A DNA stretch of 64,000 bases from Monodelphis domestica (Eukaryota; Chordata; Mammalia; Didelphimorphia; Didelphidae): NCBI RefSeq assembly GCF_027887165.1, contig NC_077227.1:444100395-444164394 (forward strand), written 5' to 3'. The translations under genes and the position numbers were made by a program. The notes beneath the pieces are model-generated. The model searched no databases. It saw only the letters and a program-made list of their open reading frames with translations, and was not told the origin of the DNA. Positions 10,755 through 20,950 of this stretch are shown here, in pieces; positions within the stretch are counted from its first letter, which is position 1, and each line of letters opens with the position of its first letter.

Positions 10755-10960
10755 GGAGAGATCTGGAGTCAGAAAGACTGAGCTCAACACCATCAGGGCT
10801 CAGACACAAGTGATTTTAACCTCTGACTGCCTCCACTTCCTCATCTATGAAGTGGGGATAATAATAATATGAAAATGAAATATTTGCTAAGCATTTTGCA
10901 AACCTTAAAGTGCTTCATAATTTCTATTTAGCATTATTGTTATTATCATAATCTTCTTCC
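10755..10960 (+). repeat. MIR/CORE SINE
   Basis: 'Gatctggagtcagaaagactg', 'tgactgcctccacttcctca', 'gaagtggggataataataat' and 'ttttgcaaaccttaaagtgc' in the normal order. Confidence 0.85.
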
Positions 10961-10984
10961 TCATCATTCTCATTATCTAGCAAG

Positions 10985-11330
10985 GTCATGTTTTTTTTTT
11001 ATTTAAATTAAAACTTTTTCCCCCACAGTTTCATGATTCATGTTCTCTCCCTCTCCTCTGTTCTCCCCCTCCCAGAGTTGACAAGCAATTTCACTGGGTT
11101 ATATATTATTATAATATATATCATATATCACTCAATACCTATTTCCAGATTATTCATTTTTCTAATAATCTTCTAAAACCCAAACCTCAAATCCTATAGC
11201 CATATATACAGTGATAAATCAGGTGTTTTTCGTGTGCGTTTCTACTCCCACAGTTCTTTCTCTTGATGTGGATAGCGTTCTTTCTCCTAAGTCCCTCAGA
11301 GTTGTGCTGGATCATTGCATTAGCAAGGCC
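10985..11330 (-). repeat. Marsupial L1 3' end, antisense, 5'-truncated
   Basis: A T-run then 'aattaaaactttttccccca', 'gttgacaagcaatttcactggg' (start and end of one landmark), 'gtgtttctactcccacagtt'-like text and 'ctcctaagtccctcagagtt' are the reverse complement of a marsupial L1 3' UTR. Confidence 0.7.
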
Positions 11331-11334
11331 ATAT

Positions 11335-11930
11335 CATAAGAGACCAGAGATCCCTGGCCTTCTTCCTGTCTGACCCAGCTCCTTCCAAAAATCCCAGGGA
11401 GGAGAGCGTTGAGCATTCAAGGGCCTCGGGAGCTGGGAAACCCACATCCAGGTCTCTGTTCTGCTTCTCAGTAACTGTATGACCCTCCTCTCTTTGGACT
11501 TCTCTGACCCCTTCTGGAACACTAGAGGGATGCTTTTTTTGCAATGACTTTCTCTTATTGCCAAGGCTTCCAGCAAAGTGCAGAGGCATAAAAAGGGGAA
11601 GCCCCAAGGAAGCGGTGGACTGAGGCTTTGTGCTTTCTTTGAGCAATGCTGGGAGTCACAATTCAGAACATTTTGATCCTAGGCAAAGTCCCACTAATTC
11701 TTTTCCTTTGTATCCATCCCCTTTCTCTCCTTCCCCCAGCTCCCGACTTTATGTATCCAGTGGATGCCATTTGCATTTTAGTAGGAGCCTTCAGCGCCTT
11801 ACCCCTAAGGAGTGGCTTCACTCAGGAAAGAACAAGCAATGCATGTTATTTCATAGGATTTCAGGGGAGCCAGAAACCTCCCCTCCTTTAGCCCAACTTT
11901 CACTGATGCTTAGTACAGGGGAAAGAGGGC
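11335..11930. other. Intergenic, no gene or repeat recognised
   Basis: Overlapping frames on both strands (80-108 codons at 11320-11941) are in different frames with no motif, consistent with chance in a CT-rich stretch. Confidence 0.5.
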
Positions 11931-11934
11931 TGAA

Positions 11935-12520
11935 TTTGTAGGTAGCTGGGTGAAATCATGGCTATAACCAGGAGTCAGGAAGAGGAGCTCAGATCTCAGC
12001 CTCTAGCATCTATGAAATTCTCCCCACCTCAGTTTCCTCATCTGTAAAATGTGAACAATGATAGCACCTATGTCAAAGTATCAAATGAAATAATAATAGC
12101 TAGCATTTATAGAATACTTTATAGTTTTCAAAGTATTTTACAAATATTATCTCTTCATTTCCTTAAAAAGCATTGGGAATATTGGAACAGATAGCTGGTT
12201 CAGTGGATAGAGAGTCAGACCTGGAGTCAAGGGGATCTGGGTTCAAATTTGACCTCAGATACTTCTAGTTGTGTGATCCTGGGCATCTTAATCCCAATCA
12301 TTGAGCCCTTACCATCCTTCTACCTTGGAACTGATATGTAGTATCAATTCTAAGACAGAAGGTAAGGGTTTAAAAAAGAAAAAAAGCACTGGCAGGTAAT
12401 TGATATTATCCTTATTTTGCAGATAGAAAACTGAGGTTGAAAGAGGTTAAGAAACTTATCCAAGGTCACACAGCTGGCTGGAGGCTGTGTTTGAGCTCAA
12501 GGTCTTCCTGATAATCTCAG
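11935..12520. repeat. SINE/MIR cluster with nested SINE
   Basis: A MIR/CORE SINE on the plus strand (about 11935-12085) is followed by an antisense MIR (about 12085-12185 and 12390-12520). The latter is split by a plus-strand tRNA-derived SINE at 12192-12383. The nested copy has flanking 'aaaaagcattgg' / 'aaaaagcactgg' target duplications. Confidence 0.75.
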
Positions 12521-12544
12521 GCACAATATTTTTTTATACACTTT

Positions 12545-12722
12545 AAAACAGTTAGCTATTAAGTCCAAAGATCTGGATTTAAATCCTATTTTGCTTACTT
12601 ACTGCTTATGTTATTTTGGGTAAGCCACTTAAATTCTTAGAGCCTCCTCATTTCCCCAAATTGTAATATGATGGGGATGGCCTGGACCTCTGAGATTTCA
12701 TCCAGCTCTAGATCTATGATCC
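12545..12722 (+). repeat. MIR SINE
   Basis: 'Gtccaaagatctggatttaaatcc' region, 'ttttgggtaagccacttaaa' and 'tgagatttcatccagctcta' give the MIR order. Confidence 0.75.
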
Positions 12723-12884
12723 TTCCCTTAAGTCCTCCCTGATGACTGAAATCTTTTCTTGGGGGACAGATTCTATCTTTCTCCAGTCAGAGATGAAGCT
12801 TAGAGTGAAGATCACCAGGGAGAGGGAGGACATTCGCAAAGAAAAGTGGGTGACTCAAAGTCTTTCTGGCTCATATTATTTTGT

Positions 12885-13008
12885 CCCATTTTACAGATGA
12901 GGAAACTGAGGCCCAGAAGAGTGAGTGACTTGTCTAAGGTCCTATAGCTAGTAAATATAGCTAGTAAATGAGAGACGTGAATATGTTCAACCTAATGCCT
13001 TTTCTCTC
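12885..13008 (-). repeat. MIR relic, antisense
   Basis: 'Cccattttacagatgaggaa', 'aaggtcctatagctagtaaa' (duplicated locally as 'atagctagtaaat') and a degenerate 5' side. Confidence 0.75.
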
Positions 13009-13017
13009 TGTCTTTAA

Positions 13018-13267
13018 GGCAGTTAGGTGGCCCAATGGTTTTAGAGCACTGGACCTGGAGTCAAAAGGATCTGAGCTCCAATCTGGCCTCAGACACTTAA
13101 TAGCTGTGTGACCATGAGGAAGTCACATCATCCTGTTGGCCTCAGTTTCCTCATCTGCAAAATGAACTGGAGAAGGAAATGGCAAACTGCTTTGATAACT
13201 TTGCCAAGGAAAACCCCAAATGGGGTCACAAAGAGTCAAATGTGACTGAAACAACTCAACAACAACT
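13018..13267 (+). repeat. Marsupial CORE-type SINE, near full length
   Basis: 'Ggcagttaggtggcccaatgg', 'ggacctggagtcaaaaggat', 'aatgaactggagaaggaaat' and the 3' tail 'cacaaagagtcaaatgtgac ... caacaacaa'. The sense copy of the family seen antisense at 1955-2208. Confidence 0.9.
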
Positions 13268-13539
13268 CTTTATGGGACACAAGGATGCCTCTATCTCTCT
13301 ATGTATATACTCCATTATGCCTCATATTTTATTCCACTTCCCTGACATTCCATTGAACATTCCAGATAACTAAAATAATAGCTTTATTCAAGCCCTCCTT
13401 TGATGTCCCATTGTAGTGTGGAGGCGACTCTGGATTAGTGAAGACAGTGCTTATACAAACTGGAAGTCTTTGAAAATGGACTCAGAATTGGACTGTCTAC
13501 CTGACATTTAAAGACTTGCCTAGAAAAATTAGTGAAAGG

Positions 13540-13722
13540 GAGAAGCTCAGTTTAAGACTGACCTTAGACGTTTCTTAGCTGTGTGATCCCAGGCAGGTCA
13601 CTTAACTTGCTGTGTGACACACAGCTAAATGTGACCTTAATTGCCTAACCCTTACCTCTCTTCTGCCTTGGAATCAGTCCTAAGTATCAATTCTAAAATA
13701 GAAGGAACGAGTTAAAAAAAAT
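13540..13722 (+). repeat. Marsupial tRNA-derived SINE
   Basis: 'Agctgtgtgatcccaggcag', 'ttgcctaacccttacctctc', 'cttggaatcagtcctaagta' and an A-rich end. An internal near-duplication of 'gtgtgacacacagctaa' is present. Confidence 0.8.
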
Positions 13723-14735
13723 AAGTACTAATTTTATCTGGATGAAAATAATAACATTCTATAGCAGTAACATAGCTAGTAACATTCCAGAGTAGATTTC
13801 TGTCCCACAATCCTTGGCACTTGGCTCTCCTTTCCTGGGTGCTTGCTAGACACCTTGGAATGAGGGTAGCTATCTAAAGTGATCCTGGCATCAGGCATAT
13901 CTCTAACTGCTCTCAGGGGTGGGTGTAAGGTGGAGGTGGCAATCCTTTGATTCTTCTGCTCCTCTCATGGACTAGTCTCTGAATTCTATAGGAAATGAGC
14001 TAGTTTGGAGTTATCATCTCCTCTTGAATGGGATAGAACCAAGAATTCCCCCAAGTCCTCCAGTTGTCCACATGCAAATGAGCAGCAGGGAAACAAGGTC
14101 CTGAGAATGCATTTGCCTGGTCAGTGCATTGTCTCTGTAGGCTATTTGTTCTGTTCTGTTTTGCTTTGTTTTCATGTACAGATCTCATATTTGCCTTTGT
14201 CTTTGCCCCTTCGAACATTTGAAGATTGTTTGGGGGGGAAGATTGCCAAAGTTAGAAAGGGGGATACTCTTCTACCTTTATTCTTTGGCTTCTTGTCAAA
14301 TGAGAGGAACGATGGCGATCTAGATTGGAGTTTCTCTTCAGAACACTTGGGCTTAGAAGAGAACCCATGTCTTCTACTCAACCATTTGTTGGCTTTCTGG
14401 TGGAACAGAGGAGGTAGGATATTCCTACTGGATTTCTATGAGACAGACACTTTGAAAAACTGTACAACACCATACAAATATGAGTCATTAGTATTTTTTT
14501 CTGACTGAGTGGACATGGAAAAAATGGGGCAACAGTGAGTAATCTAGATACCATGAAGTATGTTATAGAAGGTTAGAGTGGCATCAGAACAAGAAAGACC
14601 TTGAATGCCAGGCTGAGGAGTTTGAAGTTAATTGAGATGATGGAAGGAAGCTTGGGTATGGCATAATCAGAACTGTGCTTTGATTAAAGAAATGTAGACT
14701 TTGAGAAATTGGAAATAATTTAGCCTAATTATTTA
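13723..14735. other. Intergenic; L2-like relic at the right end
   Basis: The 167-codon plus-strand frame at 14005-14508 has no recognisable domain, and opposite-strand frames of similar quality overlap it, so I treat it as chance. An antisense L2-like relic ('gaccttgaatgccaggctgagg', split) is likely at about 14530-14700. Confidence 0.45.
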
Positions 14736-14737
14736 AT

Positions 14738-15055
14738 TTTTTAAAATTTGATTTATTTTTGAAACTCTTTCTATTTTAGTAACAACTCTTAAGATAGAAG
14801 AAAAAGGGCTAGGCAATTGAGGTTAAGTGACTTGTCCAGAGTCACACAGCTACAAAGTGTCTGAGGTCAAATTTGAACCCAGGACCTCCTTACTCAAGGC
14901 CTGGCACTCTATCCTCTGAGCCACTTAGCTCTTCCTAGCCCAATTATTTTACAAAGGAGAAAAGGCCCCAAAAGGGAAAATGACTTGGCCCAGGTCACTT
15001 AGAGAAAAAGGAACAAAGCTTAATTTTGAACCCAAGGTGTTTTTCCAGTCATATG
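14738..15055 (-). repeat. tRNA-derived SINE plus MIR relic, antisense
   Basis: 14738-14936 carries 'gggctaggcaattgaggtta', 'gtccagagtcacacagctac' and 'tatcctctgagccacttagc' (SINE). 14937-15055 carries 'aattattttacaaaggagaa' and 'ttttgaacccaaggtgtttt' (MIR relic). Confidence 0.8.
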
Positions 15056-15059
15056 CTAG

Positions 15060-15999
15060 GATCCAAGCCCCTTTTACAGGACTTGCCATATTGAGGTAGA
15101 ACAAGTAAAACCCAGCTTCTAATGTGTTGGCTCAGTCAACTCCTCTAAGCAGTGCTTCAAAGCCAGATCATCTCTCCATTGTTTCTCTCATTTGACTAGG
15201 GGCCAAGGAACACAGCCCAGGGGGAAGGGTCCCTCATAAGTCAGGCCAGTGAGCCTGCCAAAATTCCTGATAGCTTTTAACTTCTGTCAAGGCAAATAAG
15301 CTTCCTTGGGAGGACTGAATGGAGCTGGGCAGAGAGCACAAGCAAACAGTTGTCCCAGAACAGCTCAGTTTGTTTTCCAGGAAAGCTCCAGCACAGACGT
15401 CCTCCCTCTTGGCCCTCTCTGCTCACTGGACATGCTTGAAGGTGAAGCAGGCTTTCCTGAGAGGAAACTGCTAGCTGGCACCTAGAGGAACCCTGGCAAA
15501 ATGCCCCTCTGGGAGGCTACCCTTGAATTTATAATTCTAATTCTGATTCACTTTAGTGTAGTGTAGGACCCCAGGACCTACTGTGGGGGTATTCAGCTCT
15601 ATGCTTGAGGGTCACAGGATGAGACCCATGCCCCGTTCTTGGTTGGGAAGACATCACTTAGACACATGAACCAGAAAATAATTAGGCTCCAATGAGTGGT
15701 GCAGGTAGGCAGCGTCTAAGAGATCTGAGGATCCAAACCTTGCTTCCCATTATTCAGTTCCATATTTTCAGCCCCCTAAACACTCCCACCCCAAAGTCCC
15801 AACTGAATGTCATCCATCCCTTTCCGTTGTGTCCTCCTGGAATATCTGATCCATAGGCAAAAATCTTCCCTTCTCTCTCCTTCTCCAACTTGGAGCAATC
15901 ACTGAAATGTGGATCCATGCTGATGATACAGCCTCTTTGACCATACTTTCCAGTACTGGCTGGACCTTTCACTAATTCTCCTTGGCTCTCTGGTCAAAG
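15060..15999. other. Unique intergenic stretch
   Basis: Nearly 1 kb with no recognisable repeat and no coding signal. Being repeat-free in so repeat-rich a region, it is a candidate for conserved non-coding DNA, though this cannot be judged from one sequence. Confidence 0.45.
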
Positions 16000-17618
16000 C
16001 AGATAAGTTGATATACTGCTTGCTTCTCATTTCCACTTCCATGTTCTCTTCCTGTCTCCATCACTATGTAACCTCTCTTTATGGTTCATTCAGTTCTAAT
16101 CTACTATCTAATCAAATTCCTAGTAGCTTCCCTTCCTTCCTCAATGAGTTCAGTACTTGGTTCATAATTTTTCTTACTTTCCCAACTACTGCCCTCATAC
16201 TTGGGGACTTTAGTGAACACATTGACTCTCTCCCAAACACTCTAACCACTTGGTTCCTCAACCTACTCACTTCCAATGACCTTCCTCCATCCCACCTCAG
16301 CCACACACAAAAATAGTCATAACCTTGATCTTGCCATAACTCACAAAGGCACCACTTTCATGTTCAAGAATTCTAAGATCCCATAATCTGACCATAATCT
16401 ATTGGCTTTCCATCTCTCCCTCTGCCTTCCTTCATGAAATCCTACTCTTTGTTCATACTATAACCACCAATCCCTCCATTCCCTGGATCTCTTCAGGTTA
16501 TCTTCTCTGTACTAGTTGCACTCTTTTCTTTTCCCCATCTTTTTTTTTCTTTCTCTTAAAACCCTTGCCTTCTGTATTGGAATAAATACCAGGTATTGTT
16601 TCCAAGCCAGAAGAGTGGTAAGAGCTAGGCAATGGGGGTTAAATGACTTGCCCAGGGTCACACAACTAGGCCATGTCTGAGGTCAGATTTGAACCCAGAA
16701 CCTTCCATTTCTTTGCCTGTCTCTCAATCCACTGAGCCACCCAGCTGCCCCTCTTTCACCCATCTCGATCCTTCAGTGAACTCTATACTTTTTTCTTTTC
16801 TCTCAAATTCCAGGACCTTTTCTCATAATATTGATTATACCCTGCCAAGCCTCAGTTTTGGATTACTCCCATCATTTGCCACCTTCACTTTTTTATGTAT
16901 GCTGTTAAATGAAGGTGGAGAAAATCATTCTCATAGAATCCACTACAAATTTGTTTATAATCTCATTTGAACCATTGCTTCTTCTAAATACCTCTGGTGA
17001 AATGAGGAACAACCTTCTGTGTTGTATGTCTTCTATACCTGCCTTATTAATTCATGACCCTACTCTCCACAGTGGCTCTTCAAAAACTTTTCAACCCTCC
17101 TCATACTTCTCTTCCCTAACCATCTCAGCTGAGAACTGTGTCTCCTATTTTATGGGGGTGGGGGGGAAGAAGGTCATTCACTGTGAATTCCCTCTTCTCT
17201 CTTCTTCCTCACCTCACCACTCAAATGTCTTTTCCCACATTCTCTTTTATCCTTGTCTCAAACAAAGAGGTGGCCCAAGGATAACTTCTCTACATGCACA
17301 AGTGATCTTATTCCATCCCACCTTCTCCTACAATCACCCTCTCTGTTATTCTGACTCTATCACTAATCTTCAATCTCTCCCTGTCTTCTGGCTCCTTTTC
17401 TGATGCCTACAAACATGCCCATATCTCCTCTATCCTGAAAAAAACATCACTTGATCCTCCCCATCCTCACTATTGTCCTAGATCTTGGCTGCCTTTTTCA
17501 GTAAAACTCCTTGAAAAGATTATACAATAGATGCTTCAATTTTCTTTCTTCTTACTCTTTTAAACTCTTATAATCTAGATCATCTCACTGAAACTACTCT
17601 CACCAAAGTTACCAATAA
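16000..17618 (+). pseudogene. L2 LINE remnant, endonuclease side (left half of a split element)
   Basis: The plus-strand frame around 16194-16300 reads LILGDFSEHIDSLPNTLTTW, then FLNLLTSND. This is the GDFN-H-type endonuclease motif of L2/CR1-clade ORF2 proteins with N replaced by S. Stops and frameshifts follow. The sequence continues to a region equivalent to the start of reverse transcriptase ('ctcaccaaagttaccaataa'), where an L1 on the opposite strand interrupts it. An antisense SINE (16545-16755) is nested inside. The right half resumes near 26205. Confidence 0.75.
16545..16755 (-). repeat. Marsupial tRNA-derived SINE, antisense, nested in L2
   Basis: 'Acccttgccttctgtattgg', 'ggtattgtttccaagccaga', 'gggttaaatgacttgcccag' and 'ccactgagccacccagctgc'. 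It splits the L2 frame and supplies the ends of two spurious long frames. Confidence 0.92.
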
Positions 17619-18269
17619 CATTTTTTTAAAAAATGAGTATTTATTTTCAACTTTTATCTTTGAAAATTTTTAGCTCTATGTCCTCTCCTACCCCTCTCTA
17701 ACCCATTAAGAAGGCAAGCAGTATAATATCAATTATGCATGAAGTCATGTAAAGCATATTTCCATATCAGCCATGCTGCAAAAAAAAAAGTCAGAAAAAA
17801 AGAATGAAAAAGAATATGTTTCAATCCACACTCAGAATTCATCAGTTCTCTTTCTGGAAGTAGATAGCATTTTTTCATCATGGATCCTTTGGATTTGTCT
17901 TGGATCATTATATTGATCAAAGTAGCCAAGTCTTTAATTTGATCATCATCACAATATTGCTGTTACTGTATAAAATGTTCTCCTGGTTCTGCTCACTTTA
18001 CTTTGTATCAGGTCCTGTAAGTCTTTCCAGGTTTATATAAAACCATCTTACTCATGCTTTCTTCTAGCAAAATAGTATCCTATCACAACCATATACCACA
18101 ACTTGTTTTGTCATTCCCCAATTGATAGCATCCCCTTAGTTTTGTCACTACACACACAAAAAAAAGAGTTACTAGAAATATATTTTATACAAATAGATCC
18201 TTTTCTCATTTTTTGATCTCTTCAGTAGTGGTATTGCTGAGGAAAAGTGTATGAACAGTTTTATAGCTG

Positions 18270-19069
18270 TGTGAAATTAACATTAAAGTATTCTCTGGTC
18301 TTAATGGCTGACTGGATTACTAGTTTTGTGTGTGCTGTAATTTATATGTGTGTATTTTTATCATTGTCTTCCTAAATTTTACAAAAGGAAAAGGACTATG
18401 GGTTGAGGGATTTGCTTTTTGAAGCCAATTAATGTTTTGTATGAAGCAGCGTTTTATTGTATTAAATTTTGAACTTGTAAACTAGATATGTTTTAGTTTC
18501 AAGAATTTAGTTGTTTTTCTCCCTTAGTAAACAGTTCGCACAATACAATAAACAGCAATAATTAGTAAAAAAAAAAAATATATATATATATATATTTGCA
18601 TATATATCTCATAGTTAGAACATGTACGGTAGTGTAGGATGCAAATTGACAGTATAGTTTCTAACTTCTGGAATGGGCTGATTGAAGTCCTGCTGTGGCC
18701 TCTGACCCAGAGGTGTGGTGTGATGACATGCCTGGATGTCAGAACCCACAACCCAGACGTCTAATCAAAAGCCAAGTAGGCATAACCTCATGGGCAAGAT
18801 ACAAGAGGCAGGGGACAAGTGAGAATGAGGTCTCTCTGCCAGTTTTTGGCTTTTGAAAGAAGCTCTCTCACTGGCTAGCAGTGTTTATCTATGTAAGCAA
18901 TCTGGCAAGCTGGCCAGCACAGCACTGGGCTAATGAATCTAGGAACTAAGATCTATAACCTTGGCGGGAGACTTTGGGTAGTTAGGCTGGTAACCGTCTT
19001 TCTTTTTCTTACTAATAAACACTTATAAATTTAGCATAAAGTGTCCAAGATTAATTTTTATTTATTACA
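18270..19069 (+). repeat. Solo LTR (800 bp) inserted in L1
   Basis: It begins TGTGAAATTAACA and ends TTTATTACA, with AATAAA at 19014-19019 about 50 nt before the end and a TATATA-rich tract mid-element. TAGCT flanks it on both sides (18264-18268 and 19070-19074), and removing it rejoins continuous L1 3' UTR. That is strong evidence for a retroviral-type insertion later reduced to one LTR. Family not identified; no viral genes. Confidence 0.82.
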
Positions 19070-19404
19070 TAGCTCTAGGTTGTAGTTCTATATTGTCCTT
19101 CAAAATGGCTGGACCAGTTCACAGGTCCACCAACAGTACACAGTAATCGTATTTTCCCACATTCCCTCCAGAATTTGACATTTCCTTTTTCTGTTATGGT
19201 AACCAATCTTATAGGTGGAAAGAGTTGTTTTAATTTGCGTTTCTCTAATCAATAGTGATTTAGAATATTTTTCATGTGATTATTAATAGCTTTAATTTAT
19301 TTTTCTGAAAACATGGTCATATCCTTTAACTATTTATCAGTGGTTCTTATTTTATAAAATACATTTTGCTCAGTTCACTATATATTTAAGAAATAAGGTC
19401 TCCA

Positions 19405-19856
19405 CCTCCAGGAACTGATGCAGAGCGAAAGGAGCAGAACCAGGAAAACATTGTACACAGAGACTGATACATTGTGGTACAATCGAAGGTAATGGACTTC
19501 TCCATTAGTGTCAATGCAATGTCCCTGAACAATCTGCAGGGATCTAAAAAACACTATCCACAAGCAGAAGATAAACTGTGGGAGTAAAAACACCGATGAA
19601 AAGCAACTGCTTGACTACAGGGGTGGAGGGGATATGACTGAGGAGAGACTCTAAATGAACACTCTAATGCAAATACCAACAACATGGAAATGGGTTTGAA
19701 TCAAGAACACATGTGATACCCAGTGGAATCGCATGTCGGCTATGGGAGAGGTGGGGAGGGAGGAGGGAAGAAAAGAAAATTATCTTTGTTTTCAATGAAT
19801 AGTGTTTGGAAATGACCGAATAAAAATTTTAAAAAAAGAAAAGAAGAAAAAAAAGA
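19405..19856 (+). mobile_element. Young 5'-truncated L1 3' end with 17-bp target duplication
   Basis: The insert starts 'cctccaggaactgatgcaga', contains 'aacactctaatgcaaatacc' and 'cccagtggaatcgcatgtcgg' (start of a known marsupial L1 3' UTR block) and ends in 'gaaatgaccgaataaaaatt' plus an A-rich tail. The 17-base sequence aagaaataaggtctcca is present perfectly on both sides (19388-19404 and 19857-19873). It is oriented opposite to the host L1 and is clearly younger. Confidence 0.92.
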
Positions 19857-20659
19857 AAGAAATAAGGTCTCCATCAGAAAAACTTGCTATAGTTCTTCCC
19901 CACATCCCTCAGTTTTCTGTTTTCTTTCTTGCTTTGTCTGCATTTGTTTTGCTTGTGAAAAACATTTTTAATTTCATGTATTCAAAATTATCCATTTTAC
20001 TTCCTGTGAACCTCTTTATTATTTGGCCATAAACTCTTCCCTTATCTATATGTCTGAGAGATATATTTTTCCATGCTCTCCTAATTTACCTATGATATAT
20101 CCTTTTATGTCTAAATAAATTACCCATTGTGATCTAATTTTGGTATATGATGTGAGATGTTGGTCTATGCTTTGTTTCTGACAAACTGCTCTCTAGTTTT
20201 CCTAGTAATTTTTTGTCAAATGATGAGTTCTTGTCCCCAAAGCTTAGATCTTTGGATTTATCGAACACTAGATTACGAAGGTCATTTACTACTATGTATT
20301 ATGTATTTTACATATTCTACTGATCTATCTACTACTCTATTTCTTAGCCAGTACCAGATTGGTTTGATGATTATCACTCTGTAATACAGGTTAAGATACA
20401 GTACTCCTAGGCTACTTTCCTTTACATTTTTTTTCATCAATTCCTGTGATATTCTTCACTTTTCCTTCTTCTAGATGAATTTAGTATTTTTTTAGCTCTA
20501 TAAAACAGTTCTTTGGTATTTTGATTGGTATGGAACTGAAAAAATAAATTAATTGATGTATATTTATCCTTTTATTATGTTGACTTGGCTTACCAATGAG
20601 CAATAAATATTTCTCTAATTGTTTATATCTGTATGCTGTGTAAAAAGTGTTTTTAAATT

Positions 20660-20950
20660 GTGCTATTAATACTAAAAATAAATGAATAAATCATAGATTT
20701 GAGAAACAAAGATGTCAGAAGAGAAAAAAGAAAGAAAAATACTTTTCCAGTAGGGATCCAACATGCTGGAGGCCTTCTGACCCTGGTAGTTATCAACAGG
20801 GCATTGTGGTTATTCACTGGTCACTCCATATTCTTGCAGTGGGATTTTATTTATATGAATCAATGTAAGTCAATGCTAAGTAAGTACAAATCATACTAAG
20901 GTATCTAGTCAGAACAAAAAACAAGCAGAATGCTCCACACTCCCAAATAA
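20660..20950. other. Unidentified insertion in the L1
   Basis: Compared with the second L1 copy, continuous sequence ('gtgttcatatgaaccctggg' there) is interrupted here by about 290 bp that I do not recognise, containing 'gatgtcagaagagaaaaaag' and 'tccagtagggatccaacatg'. Short AAATTGTG/CAATTGTATTC similarity at the edges may be a decayed target duplication. No coding signal. Confidence 0.5.

Noticed and set aside
14005..14508. 167-codon plus-strand frame
   Set aside because: No recognisable motif, overlapped by antisense frames, in an intergenic area; treated as chance.
16909..17403. 164-codon plus-strand frame
   Set aside because: Lies inside the decayed L2 LINE and follows no conserved reading frame of the element for its whole length.
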